Assembly (NCBI GenBank): GCA_028285035.1
Contig: JANQQF010000035.1
Span: forward strand, 1-64,000
Source: Phycisphaerae bacterium
Lineage (GTDB): Bacteria > Chloroflexota > Anaerolineae > 4572-78 > J111
Direction: 5' to 3'
Length of the DNA: 64,000 bases
Shown here: positions 45,753 to 54,702 of the stretch, in pieces
Layout of the letters: each line of letters opens with the position of its first letter
Position numbering within the stretch: position 1 is the stretch's first letter
Position numbers and translations under genes: made by a program
The notes under the pieces: generated by a model
The model's input: the letters and a program-made list of their open reading frames with translations, nothing else
Told to the model about the DNA's origin: nothing
The model's database searches: none

Positions 45753-46505
45753 ATGAACCAGTTTGTCAAAACAAAAATTCTCGCCCCTATCTATATCTTT
45801 CAGATGGGTAAGGTTGGCTCAACCTCTTTGAGGTCAACGCTATATCAGGAAACCAAACGATTTATCGTTAGCACCCACGGCTATCATTTGATGGAGTCAA
45901 AACACCAAACACTGCTCAAATGGCGTAAATGTCTGAGGCTGCCTATTTATGTGATTTCCCCTATTCGAGATCCGCTATCAAGAAATGTGTCTGCCTTTTT
46001 TCAAAACTTTAGGCGATATACAGGCTACGAATTTTCAGATCAGAATTGGATGACAGACGAGCTAAGAACCATGTTTCTAACCCATTACCCTCACAACCAA
46101 TGTCTTGAGTGGCTTGACAAGAACCTCAGGCCAACGTTCGGAATCGATGTTTTTTCAACCCCGTTTTCAACGGATCAAAAGTGGCAAACTTATCAGAACG
46201 GTATGATAAAGCTTCTTGTTTACCGCACCGATTTAGACCGCTCTAAGCAACTGAAAGTTATTTCTCAATTTCTAGGCCAAGATATTAATGAGTGGATTTA
46301 TCGAAATGTTGCCGAAGACAAAGATTATAGTGATGCCTATAAGACACTTCAGCAATCTGCAAATCTGCCAGATATCTATATTTCCTTCATGTGCAAATCG
46401 CGTTACTGTCGCCACTTTTGGGCTACAGACGAAATCGAAGCGTTTGCCAAGCGATGGGGAATTAAGCAAAGTCTGTCAAATATTGAATATTCAAATGCCC
46501 TCTAA
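45753..46505 (+). CDS. Sulfotransferase-like protein (PF10364-like), copy 2
   Basis: A 250-residue close paralogue of the protein at 41525, aligned from MNQF and sharing IYIFQMGKVGS, SPIRDPLSRNVSAFF and the C-terminal YISFMCKSRYCRHFW block. GAGGGAAAAATG gives a good start. The duplication, separated by three genes, suggests gene-family expansion within the locus. Whether it is a true sulfotransferase needs biochemical support; the P-loop-like GKVGSTS and RDP motifs support PAPS binding (inference). Confidence 0.8.
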   Translation: MNQFVKTKILAPIYIFQMGKVGSTSLRSTLYQETKRFIVSTHGYHLMESKHQTLLKWRKCLRLPIYVISPIRDPLSRNVSAFFQNFRRYTGYEFSDQNWMTDELRTMFLTHYPHNQCLEWLDKNLRPTFGIDVFSTPFSTDQKWQTYQNGMIKLLVYRTDLDRSKQLKVISQFLGQDINEWIYRNVAEDKDYSDAYKTLQQSANLPDIYISFMCKSRYCRHFWATDEIEAFAKRWGIKQSLSNIEYSNAL

Positions 46506-46537
46506 AGGTCTGGACAGGTAGCAATTTACGTTAACTC

Positions 46538-47752
46538 ATGAAAATTCTATACGTCTCCCCTTTTACACCACATCCAGCCGCTGGGGGGTCTGCCTTACAT
46601 ACATTTTACAAGTTAAAAGCACTCGCTAAACGGCATCAGGTAATGGTTTGTACCTATTACGATCAAAATCAGAACTATGATACAGCCCTACTAGAAGACC
46701 TTGGGGTACAAACACACCTTGTCCCATTATTTAATGGTGCGCCATCCTCAACCATCGCAAAACTAACCGGTCTGTTAACCCCAATTCCGTATACAGTACA
46801 AAGCTTTCAATCATCAGGCTTGAAAAAGCAGGTACAAACCTTGAACGTCAATTGGCAACCTGATGTCATTCATTGTGGCTCGTTACATATGGCTTGGGTA
46901 CCAGAGGTCATTGATTGGCAACGCCCCTCAATCTTGGATCAGCGCAATGTTGAATATACACGGCGACAAAACCAAACAACCAACCCATCATACCTATCCA
47001 AAAAACATCAATTATTACAGGCTTGGGAAAGCCTACGTCTCAAACGCTATGAGCGGCAAATCTGTCTAAAATATACCCATGTAACAACCGTCACCGTGCA
47101 AGACCGAGACAGCTTATTAGAATTAACCCACAATAAAGCAATTGTTACACATACACCCCCAGGGGTTGATTTAGAGCAATATCCGCCCGTACAAAATGAT
47201 CACTGTTTGCCAAGGTTAGTATTTGCGGGGACGATGTCCTATCAGCCTAATGAGGATGCGATGCTATATTTTTGTAGCGAAATTTTGCCACGCATCGTTC
47301 AAGCGGTGCCGGATGTGACTCTAACCATTGTTGGACGTCAGCCAACAGCCAAGATTAGGGCTCTGGCTGATGATCCACGAATCACCGTAACCGGAACAGT
47401 GCCGGACATTCGGCCTTACTTTGTCGACAGTAGTGTGTGTGTGATTCCGGTCCGCATCGGTGGTGGGATTAAACAAAAGCTACTTGCCGCAATGGCAATG
47501 GGAATGCCCGTGGTCACCAATAACTTTTCCAAAATTGGTATTCCACTCAAGTCGGGCGTTCAGGCCATCGTCGAAGACGAAGCTGACGCATTTGCCCGCG
47601 CTGTGATTTCGTTACTCGGCGACCAAGCCCGCCGACAAGTGTTGGGGGCTGCTGCGGCCCAATTTATCCGCGACCACTTTAGCTGGAAGCAGTCGATTAC
47701 ACAGCTAGAGGCGGTTTACGAGCAGGCGCTGGTGGACCATCATCGAAAATAA
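46538..47752 (+). CDS. Family 4 glycosyltransferase (copy 2 of a paralogous pair)
   Basis: A 404-residue GT-B enzyme, paralogue of 31153. It begins MKILYVSPFTPHPAAGGS, then diverges for about 200 residues, then converges again at FAGTMSYQPNEDAM and SSVCVIPVRIGGGIKQKLL. A shared donor sugar with a different acceptor is plausible. It is also possible that the C-terminal halves have been kept alike by gene conversion. The stop precedes a MITE-like repeat. Confidence 0.87.
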   Translation: MKILYVSPFTPHPAAGGSALHTFYKLKALAKRHQVMVCTYYDQNQNYDTALLEDLGVQTHLVPLFNGAPSSTIAKLTGLLTPIPYTVQSFQSSGLKKQVQTLNVNWQPDVIHCGSLHMAWVPEVIDWQRPSILDQRNVEYTRRQNQTTNPSYLSKKHQLLQAWESLRLKRYERQICLKYTHVTTVTVQDRDSLLELTHNKAIVTHTPPGVDLEQYPPVQNDHCLPRLVFAGTMSYQPNEDAMLYFCSEILPRIVQAVPDVTLTIVGRQPTAKIRALADDPRITVTGTVPDIRPYFVDSSVCVIPVRIGGGIKQKLLAAMAMGMPVVTNNFSKIGIPLKSGVQAIVEDEADAFARAVISLLGDQARRQVLGAAAAQFIRDHFSWKQSITQLEAVYEQALVDHHRK

Positions 47753-47816
47753 ACTTAGTTGACAATAGTCTTGAAATAATTCATTGCGACTCGATTATGT
47801 GTTCAATACAATTTTC

Positions 47817-47911
47817 GTTCATGTCATGCCCGAATGTATTTATCGGGCATCCACTGATGGGGGATAACGAATGATGGATTCCCGCTAAAAGCGTGCGGGA
47901 ATGACATGAAC
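47817..47911. repeat. MITE-like element with GTTCATGTCAT terminal inverted repeats
   Basis: GTTCATGTCATGCCCG at 47817-47832 is inverted as CGGGAATGACATGAAC at 47896-47911 with one mismatch. Inner arms CGGGCATCC and GGATTCCCG add stems. No coding capacity is present. The repeat type is of the common TGTCATTCCCGC class. Confidence 0.8.
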
Positions 47912-47932
47912 CCACAGGTTTATTCATCACCA

Positions 47933-47956
47933 TAGCGATAGAATTCATTCTGTCGC
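47933..47956 (-). repeat. Partial, inverted copy of the three-palindrome repeat
   Basis: Read on the minus strand this gives GACAGAATGAATTCTATCGCTA, matching the first palindrome and its GCTA flank in the copy at 35351 at all but two positions. The second and third palindromes are absent. Confidence 0.6.
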
Positions 47957-47978
47957 ATCAATTCAAGGACAACACCCT

Positions 47979-48863
47979 ATGAATCAAACTGAACCCGTTC
48001 CCACCGAAGCAGCTCTGCATGATTATTATGCCCAAGGCTGGGAAACAATGTGGCTGGAGCAGGTCGATCAAAATTTGCAGCCGTTGGAAACCGGCTATCG
48101 ACGGCGCATGGACGCCACCTTCGCCGCCCTACAAATCCCGAATAATCAAGCTTTAACCGTGCTTGATGCGGGGTGTGGCGTCGGAATTTATGCGATCAAT
48201 CTAGCCAAACGATATCCCAAATTGACGATTACGGGTTTCGATCTGTCAGAGCCTCAAATTGAGGTTGCCAACCGTCTCGCCAGGGAGCAAGGAGTGGCGG
48301 AACGATGTCGCTTTTTGGTGGGGAACATCAACACCACCATACTAGGGCAAAAGTTCGATTTTATTAGTTGCACCGAGCTACTTGAGCATCTGCCCGATCC
48401 CAAGCCCGCCTTTAAAAATTTACAGGCGATGGGCCGCGCCTCTACCAGATACGTCTTATCTGTACCGCAATATTATCACAATCGACGACAGTCGGGAACG
48501 TTTTACAAGCAGGTTTTGCCTGATGGGCAGGAGATACACACCCAAGATCAAGGCAAACTGGTCAATAATGTGCCCGTGTTTGAATATTACCACGCCTTGT
48601 ATTCGATTGATGAGGTGAAACAGTTGCTTCGTGAAAATGGTTATGTGATCGAAAAAATCGTTGGAACTAGCTTTGTCTTAGCCCCACAACCAGCCTCCCC
48701 TTATGAAAGTACGCTAGGCAAAGCGAACCGACGCGCCTTTAATGGTGTGGCTAAAGTAGCCAACCAGGTTAGTGAATATCTTAGTGTAGCCGTTGATCTT
48801 AAGCTCAATCGATGGTTGGGCTATCGTCAGGCGGCTAATTTAATCATTCGATGTCGTCAGTAG
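47979..48863 (+). CDS. Class I SAM-dependent methyltransferase
   Basis: A 294-residue methyltransferase with the SAM site VLDAGCGVGIYAINLAKRYP near 58-78, the acidic strand GFDLSEPQIEVANRLA near 85, and the D/E-containing FISCTELLEHLPDPK near 128. The SAM-dependent family methylates small molecules or sugars; it sits in a polysaccharide locus, so O-methylation of a sugar or lipid carrier is plausible (inference). The reading frame overlaps the remnant glycosyltransferase that follows. Confidence 0.88.
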   Translation: MNQTEPVPTEAALHDYYAQGWETMWLEQVDQNLQPLETGYRRRMDATFAALQIPNNQALTVLDAGCGVGIYAINLAKRYPKLTITGFDLSEPQIEVANRLAREQGVAERCRFLVGNINTTILGQKFDFISCTELLEHLPDPKPAFKNLQAMGRASTRYVLSVPQYYHNRRQSGTFYKQVLPDGQEIHTQDQGKLVNNVPVFEYYHALYSIDEVKQLLRENGYVIEKIVGTSFVLAPQPASPYESTLGKANRRAFNGVAKVANQVSEYLSVAVDLKLNRWLGYRQAANLIIRCRQ

Positions 48864-49033
48864 ATCCAATAAAAATTATAACGAGGCAAATTTCGATGTT
48901 AATTTGGCATCTCTCCGAACGAAATCTAAATCGTGGCGGTGGTCTGGAGCGAGTCGGGGTAATTGAGGCAGACCTGTTAAGGCTTTTCCAAGAAATAAAT
49001 TGGGCAAAGTACCTTGAAATCATAAAGATCTGA
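48851..49033 (+). pseudogene. Glycosyltransferase N-terminal remnant
   Basis: The 60-codon frame contains WHLSERNLNRGGGLERVGVIEADLL, which resembles WHLTQVDLDHIGGLERRTITEAEAL at the start of the intact glycosyltransferase at 50154. It stops at 49033 and the rest of the gene is absent. The likely origin is a truncated paralogue. Confidence 0.6.
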
Positions 49034-49035
49034 CC

Positions 49036-49266
49036 GTGGCTCAATCTATCTGTAGAAAAGCTTTAAAGCCGTGCGATCAACAGGCTGATAAACACCTATT
49101 TCGGTTCACGCCTTTTGCCCTTGGTTATTTATTTTCTTGGCACGGCCTAAAACAATACAATGTTAATATAACCCTGTTTGCTAAAAACGGGGATTGTGGC
49201 AACTTTATCAAAAGACAAATTCGATTCTATTGGGTTCATAGGTTTTTAGATGATAAAACTCGCTAG
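49036..49266 (+). CDS. Small hypothetical reading frame
   Basis: A 76-codon frame with GTG start just after the remnant's stop and overlapping the next gene by 17 bases. The product has no known motif. It may be a leftover fragment of a lost gene rather than a working gene. Confidence 0.25.
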   Translation: MAQSICRKALKPCDQQADKHLFRFTPFALGYLFSWHGLKQYNVNITLFAKNGDCGNFIKRQIRFYWVHRFLDDKTR

Positions 49267-50044
49267 CAACTATTATTCTTGGTTTGGGATTTTTGGATTG
49301 ATGAGAGTTGTAAAAAGAAAGGCTACGAACTCGAACAGTTTACTGAAAGTTGGTAGGCATAGACTCAAAGCTCCATTTTATTTGAGGCTTGGTACGAGTG
49401 ATATACAAACATATGAGCAAGTCTTTATTAATCAGGATTTCGATTTTGTAATTAATGTTTCGCCCAAGGTAATCGTAGATGCTGGGGCAAATATTGGGCT
49501 TGCCTCTATTTACTTTGCCAATAGATATCCCGAATCAAAAATCATTGCGATTGAACCAGAAAAAAGCAACTTTGAATTACTTAAAATGAATGTAGCCCCA
49601 TATGATAATATCGTTGCGATTCAGGCGGCACTGTGGGATAAAAATGAAGAGATAGATCTGGTTGACCCAGGATTAGGTAAGTGGGGATTTATGACGGAGG
49701 CAGCAGAAAGTCAACAAACGGGTTTTGGAAGCCTATGTCATCGGATACAGGGAGTCACCATAGACAAAATTATGAAAGATTATGATATATCGAGTATCGA
49801 TATTCTAAAGATGGATATTGAAGGCGCAGAAAGAGAAGTGTTTAATGACCCCTCATCTTGGATTGGAAGTGTAAGTACAATGATTGTTGAGCTTCATGAA
49901 CGTATGAAGTCAGGGTGTAGACGCAGTTTCTATAATAACTCGAATGGCTTTGATATTGAATGGACTCAAGGAGAACGTGTGTATTTATCAAGAGGCAATT
50001 CTTTAAGCAAACCGAAGAAGATTTTAGGAAAAATGGAAATTTGA
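49250..50044 (+). CDS. FkbM-family methyltransferase
   Basis: A 264-residue SAM-dependent methyltransferase of the FkbM type, which O-methylates sugars. The SAM site is VIVDAGANIGLASIYFANRYP near 74-94, with IAIEPEKSNFELLKMN near 98 and ILKMDIEGAEREVF near 185-198. The start ATG overlaps the small uncertain frame upstream. Base composition is AT-rich compared with the glycosyltransferases further on. Confidence 0.9.
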   Translation: MIKLASNYYSWFGIFGLMRVVKRKATNSNSLLKVGRHRLKAPFYLRLGTSDIQTYEQVFINQDFDFVINVSPKVIVDAGANIGLASIYFANRYPESKIIAIEPEKSNFELLKMNVAPYDNIVAIQAALWDKNEEIDLVDPGLGKWGFMTEAAESQQTGFGSLCHRIQGVTIDKIMKDYDISSIDILKMDIEGAEREVFNDPSSWIGSVSTMIVELHERMKSGCRRSFYNNSNGFDIEWTQGERVYLSRGNSLSKPKKILGKMEI

Positions 50045-50153
50045 GAAGATGAATGTTATGTCTAAACAGGCCTACAAATCGGTTTACTTAAAACATCAAT
50101 CCGGCTATCTGAGCTAATTTGATGAATGTACACTTTTTGGGGAGATATCCATC

Positions 50154-51284
50154 TTGAGGCACCAAAATCTAAATATTGCAATGGTTGTCTGGCATCTGAC
50201 TCAGGTTGACCTGGACCACATCGGCGGGCTGGAACGACGAACCATCACCGAAGCTGAAGCTTTGGTTGACTATGGGGCCAAGGTATCCCTCACTGCACCC
50301 CGCTTTCGGGGCACTCCGACCAAATTTGCAGCCCGAGCCATTCCACTCCTAAAATTTCTTGGAAACAAAGCCCCGCTCGCCTATTACAGTCAATTTGTTG
50401 CCCGAAATCTCTCAGCCGATATTTATCACGCCCAAAATAGCCCCTTTGTAGCAGCCGTGGCTCCTAAAAAAACGTTAGTACATTTTGGCAACGAGGTTCA
50501 ATTTCCAGCTTACAAAAAGCTCAAATCACGTTATCAACGTGCCTATTACGCCTGTGTTTCAGATTACGTCCGACGTTGGTTGTTAGACGCCTATCCTGAT
50601 CTACCGGACGATCACGTTCATGTCCTGCATACGGGTGTCGATACCTGCCGCTTTGCCCCTTTGCCGTTAGAAGAGCGTGTTCCTGGTCCGCTTCGATTTT
50701 TATTTGCGGGTCAATGGAACGAGAAAAAAGGACTTTTTACCCTATTAGAGGCAATGCATCATCTAAAACCCTACCAAGACCAATTTGAGTTGCATTTAGC
50801 TGGATCAGCCAAACTATGGCGATCTAAGGGGGATTTACAACAAGCCGAGGCGATGGAGAAGAAAATCAATGAGCAAATTGCCCACTTTCAAAACATTTGT
50901 GTGATCGGCCCGGTCTCGCATCATGATATGCCAGCCCTTTATCGCTCTGTTGATGTGATGATTGTTCCTTCTATTTGGAACGAACCCTTTGCCAATGTGA
51001 TTTTAGAAGCCACTGCTTCTGGATTGCCAATTATCGCCTTTGCCGTCGGCGGTAATCCTGAGGTTATCGTTGACAGTCAAACCGGCTGTTTGGTTGATGA
51101 CAAAACCCCGAAGGCTTTGGCTGCCGCCATTGCTGGTCTACTTGACCAGGCTGATCAGATTCGATCAATGGGAAATGCAGCCCGGCAGCGTGCGGTTGAG
51201 CACTTCTCTTGGCAGAAACATATGGCGCAATTGTGGGGACTTTATCAAAAAGTCAACCCAGCACTGCCTGATATTGAACTGTAA
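50154..51284 (+). CDS. Family 4 glycosyltransferase
   Basis: A 376-residue GT-B enzyme. The start is TTG 50154, nine bases after GGGGAG; no ATG is better. The N-terminus has VVWHLTQVDLDHIGGLERRT, and the C-terminal domain shows FLFAGQWNEKKGLFTLLEAM and PSIWNEPFANVILEATASGLPIIAFAVGGNPEVI. A remnant of a related gene lies 1.3 kb upstream. The next gene follows 12 bases later. Confidence 0.88.
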   Translation: MRHQNLNIAMVVWHLTQVDLDHIGGLERRTITEAEALVDYGAKVSLTAPRFRGTPTKFAARAIPLLKFLGNKAPLAYYSQFVARNLSADIYHAQNSPFVAAVAPKKTLVHFGNEVQFPAYKKLKSRYQRAYYACVSDYVRRWLLDAYPDLPDDHVHVLHTGVDTCRFAPLPLEERVPGPLRFLFAGQWNEKKGLFTLLEAMHHLKPYQDQFELHLAGSAKLWRSKGDLQQAEAMEKKINEQIAHFQNICVIGPVSHHDMPALYRSVDVMIVPSIWNEPFANVILEATASGLPIIAFAVGGNPEVIVDSQTGCLVDDKTPKALAAAIAGLLDQADQIRSMGNAARQRAVEHFSWQKHMAQLWGLYQKVNPALPDIEL

Positions 51285-51296
51285 ACGATTAAAAAT

Positions 51297-52280
51297 ATGA
51301 CCAAACTAAACCTAAGCGTCGTGATCCCAACCCATAATCGAGCGACCTTACTTAAGCAGTGTCTTGAGTCGCTTCAACAGCAGACCATCCCGTCAGATCA
51401 CTTCGAGGTCATCGTTATTGACGATGCCTCAACCGACGAGACCCCACAAATGATCGAACAACTCAACCTACCGCCAAGCTATCGGTATGTGCAACAACCG
51501 CATGGTGGTGCGAGTGCCGCTCGTAATCGAGGGGCTGGATTGGCTCAGGGTGAGATTATTCTTTTTTTCGATGACGACGTGGTGGCAACCCCAGGCTTAT
51601 TGGCAGGACATCTCGATGCTCATAAGCAGTGGGGGCGTGGTTCGATATTGGGCTACACGCCTTTTGCTGCGGATTTACCCAACACCTCGATTATGGCCTA
51701 TCATCGTGATCGCTGGGACGGCATCTTTAGTGATGCAATGCGACACGATATGGAACACAACGAGCTCCCCTACTACCACTTTATCACGCTTAATTTATCG
51801 GTGCGCCGCCAGGATTTTGAAACCATTGGTCCATTTAATGATGATTTGGGTGTTGTTTTCGAAGATACTGAACTGGGTCTACGATTTTTTCGGGCAGGCA
51901 TTTCGTTACACTTCTGTAAAGCGGCCCAAGCTTGGCATCGACCTAAGCTCGATGCGACCTCCCTTACCCAACGTCAGGAAAACTATGGTTTTCGGGCTGG
52001 ACAGTACTATCTGCATCATCCTGATGACGAAGCCATGAATGCTTCCATCAATGTTGATTATGTGCTTAATGGCACGCGAGAGGGAGCGAAATTATCCCTT
52101 CGTCAGCAGCTACGCCATCAATTCGATCAGCCTTGGCTCAACGCAGGTTTGCTTTTTGTAGTGAGGTATTTTGGGCAGCAATTACCTGCAAATTTGCGAA
52201 ACTATATGTGCAACAAAATCAAGTGGTATCACTATAGTCAAGGCTTCAAACGAGCTTTGGCTGAGTCTAAACAGAGATGA
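51297..52280 (+). CDS. Family 2 glycosyltransferase
   Basis: A 327-residue GT-A enzyme beginning LSVVIPTHNRATLLKQCLESL, with VIDDASTDETPQMIEQL near 41 and the metal site FFDDDV near 90. The FNDDLGVVFEDTELGLRFFRAG block near 180-200 supplies the typical acceptor-side ED motif. It is 12 bases after the preceding gene and three bases before the SGNH-hydrolase gene, indicating one mRNA. Confidence 0.88.
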   Translation: MTKLNLSVVIPTHNRATLLKQCLESLQQQTIPSDHFEVIVIDDASTDETPQMIEQLNLPPSYRYVQQPHGGASAARNRGAGLAQGEIILFFDDDVVATPGLLAGHLDAHKQWGRGSILGYTPFAADLPNTSIMAYHRDRWDGIFSDAMRHDMEHNELPYYHFITLNLSVRRQDFETIGPFNDDLGVVFEDTELGLRFFRAGISLHFCKAAQAWHRPKLDATSLTQRQENYGFRAGQYYLHHPDDEAMNASINVDYVLNGTREGAKLSLRQQLRHQFDQPWLNAGLLFVVRYFGQQLPANLRNYMCNKIKWYHYSQGFKRALAESKQR

Positions 52281-52283
52281 GGG

Positions 52284-53570
52284 ATGTCAAAAAACATTGA
52301 TGAGCAGGTCAATATGCAGCCTTCGACACCTGTGAAGGTAGGTCGAAAAAAACAACTTCTAGCCAATGTAACGTTATCATTACTGAGTCTAGGTCTTTCA
52401 CTGTTTTTTGCCGAAGTAGCCCTTCGGGCAATCTTGATAATGGATAGTGGCACTTCATTTCAGTATCGTATTCCTCATCCAATATTTGGCTGGGTGCTGG
52501 AGGCAAATACCAGTTATGTTAATCGTTTGCCTGAAGCTGATGTGCCAGTTTCGTACAACTCAGGGGGCTGGCGTGACGTTGAACATAACTATGAAAACCC
52601 AGATGACGTTTACCGTATCTTGATCCTCGGCGACTCCTTCATGGAGGCTTACTCGGTAACGTTAGCGGAGTCTTTACCTCGTCAGCTTGAAACTCTTGTT
52701 AGCACGTCAGGATCCCAGATTGAGGTTATAAATTTAGGGGTAGGCGGCTATGGTACCCTTCAACAATATTTGGTGTTTCAGGAAATCGGACGACAGTATG
52801 AACCAGATTTAGTTTTACTTGGCTTCACTCTCGGTAATGATGTTAGAAATAATAGCCTTGAACTTGAGAAGATCATTGGAACAGATCTGTTTAGAACCGA
52901 TAGCCGTCCTTATCTTGATCCTGCTTCAACTGAGGAATGGCAGATTACCCGAGTGGGTTTTGCTGGGGCTCACCAGCGTTATACGGCCGCCAAGGATTAC
53001 CAACAAACATTTCGATATAAGGTGAAAGAGCAATTTTTATTATTAAATCTCATCAGTAATTCCACGACATGGAAAGATTTTCGAGCGTTCTCAAGAGGCG
53101 ATCAAGTCGATGAGTCTCAACAACCTCCACCAGCCAATGATGTTAAATTAGATATTGCCCTCAGCGGCGTGCACTATTGTGATGAACCGTCTGAATATAC
53201 GCGTGCTTGGCAGACAACCGCCCGAATTTTAGCTCAACTTAAGCAGGATGTTGAGGCAATTGATAGCAAACTTGTGGTATTCTCGGTACCAGCCCTACAG
53301 GAGGTCATCGAACCAAACATTGAACCTTCAACAAACGATTTGCTCTGTATGGCAGACGCACCGGGCTACGATCGTTTGAAACAAATTCTGGGAGATTTCG
53401 AGATTGATTACATTGACCTTTTGCCAACATTCAGACGCATTTCAAGCGAGAACGATGTCAACCTTTTTCGAGCCAGTGATAAACATTGGAATCCAGCCGG
53501 TCACTTATTGGCTAGTGAGATAGTGGTTTCCGCCCTGACTCAAAGGGGATATCTGCCACAACCTGAATGA
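52284..53570 (+). CDS. Membrane-anchored SGNH hydrolase-like protein
   Basis: A 428-residue protein with one N-terminal membrane helix (about 30-53) and an outward-facing SGNH domain. Block I is ILILGDSFME near 113-122 (nucleophile Ser), block III is FTLGNDV near 176-182, and block V is DKHWNPAGH near 405. Such enzymes add or remove O-acetyl groups on extracellular polysaccharides (AlgX/DltD-like), or act as esterases. It probably modifies the secreted polymer (inference). A Met11 start is also possible. Confidence 0.85.
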   Translation: MSKNIDEQVNMQPSTPVKVGRKKQLLANVTLSLLSLGLSLFFAEVALRAILIMDSGTSFQYRIPHPIFGWVLEANTSYVNRLPEADVPVSYNSGGWRDVEHNYENPDDVYRILILGDSFMEAYSVTLAESLPRQLETLVSTSGSQIEVINLGVGGYGTLQQYLVFQEIGRQYEPDLVLLGFTLGNDVRNNSLELEKIIGTDLFRTDSRPYLDPASTEEWQITRVGFAGAHQRYTAAKDYQQTFRYKVKEQFLLLNLISNSTTWKDFRAFSRGDQVDESQQPPPANDVKLDIALSGVHYCDEPSEYTRAWQTTARILAQLKQDVEAIDSKLVVFSVPALQEVIEPNIEPSTNDLLCMADAPGYDRLKQILGDFEIDYIDLLPTFRRISSENDVNLFRASDKHWNPAGHLLASEIVVSALTQRGYLPQPE

Positions 53571-53592
53571 GATTGTTGAAGGAGTATCATTG

Positions 53593-54684
53593 ATGAGGAT
53601 TGGCTTTGATGCCCGGATTTTATATGGCGTACGGCGCGGGATGTGGCGTTACACCCACACCTTGCTTGAGACTTTAATTGAACTGGCCCCACAACACCAC
53701 TACATCTTGTACTCAGACCGCGAATTACCGATTGAGTTTGGCGACCATCCTAACCTTGAAATTCGATTGCTTTCCCCGCAACGATTATGGGCCAACACTG
53801 CTTTACCCCGGGCTACGAAAGCAGATGACCTTGATTTAATACACTTTCCCAGTAATACCTGCTGGGCACGAGCTGCTTGCCCGACCGTAGTCACACTGCA
53901 TGATGTTAATCCGTTGCTTGACGCCCGCTTTGGCTGGCGTAATCGGTTGCTTTACCTTGGTTATTTGACGATGATGAGTCTAGCTGCTCGACAAATCATT
54001 ACGGTCTCACACGCCAGTCGTCACATCATCCAAAGATATTGTCCGCCGTTAGCAGGACGACTGACCACTATTCACAATGGTCTTAGCGAACCGTATGCAT
54101 CTGGGGTTAACCTCGACCCGTTGCCATGGGCTGAAGTCCCCACTCTGCTCTTCGTTGGTGGTTGCGATCCCAACAAAAACCTGTTGATGGTGATTCGGGC
54201 CTTGGCTGCCTTGAAACCGACCATCCCGTCGGGGCTATATTTACGGATCGTTGGCGATTGTTCCGAGACGGCCTACCAGGCTCAAATCCAGGCTGAAATC
54301 AAAACACATCAGCTTGAGGATTGCATTCAATGGTTGGGGCGCATCGATGATGCGACCTTGCTCAAAGAATATCAGCAAGCGACTGTCTTTGTATTTCCTT
54401 CTTTCCGGGAGGGGTTTGGCTTCCCTGTTCTTGAGGCGATGGCTTGTGGCACGCCAGTTATTGCCGGGAATACCACATCTTTACCAGAGATCATTGGCGA
54501 GGCTGGCTTGCTAGTTGATCCAAATGAGGTGGATGATTTGACCCAAGCTTTACAAACGGTTTTGCTTGATCGTCAAGTGGCACAATCCTTAGCAACACAG
54601 GGAAAGAAACAGGCCCAACGGTTTACTTGGTCGGAAGCGGCCCGACAGACGCTCGCCGTTTATCAAATTGAGATGAGCCGGTAA
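53593..54684 (+). CDS. Family 4 glycosyltransferase (mannosyltransferase-like)
   Basis: A 363-residue GT-B enzyme. I prefer ATG 53593 after AAGGAG, rather than the TTG three bases before. It has IGFDARILYGVRRGMWRYTHTLLE at the N-terminus, TVVTLHDVNPLLDARFGWRNRLLY near 100, and FPSFREGFGFPVLEAMACGTPVIAGNTTSLPEIIG in the C-terminal half. The pattern matches mannosyl- or rhamnosyltransferases of lipopolysaccharide loci. The donor is not proven. Confidence 0.88.
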   Translation: MRIGFDARILYGVRRGMWRYTHTLLETLIELAPQHHYILYSDRELPIEFGDHPNLEIRLLSPQRLWANTALPRATKADDLDLIHFPSNTCWARAACPTVVTLHDVNPLLDARFGWRNRLLYLGYLTMMSLAARQIITVSHASRHIIQRYCPPLAGRLTTIHNGLSEPYASGVNLDPLPWAEVPTLLFVGGCDPNKNLLMVIRALAALKPTIPSGLYLRIVGDCSETAYQAQIQAEIKTHQLEDCIQWLGRIDDATLLKEYQQATVFVFPSFREGFGFPVLEAMACGTPVIAGNTTSLPEIIGEAGLLVDPNEVDDLTQALQTVLLDRQVAQSLATQGKKQAQRFTWSEAARQTLAVYQIEMSR

Positions 54685-54702
54685 GCATTAGAGGCGGATC
54701 AG

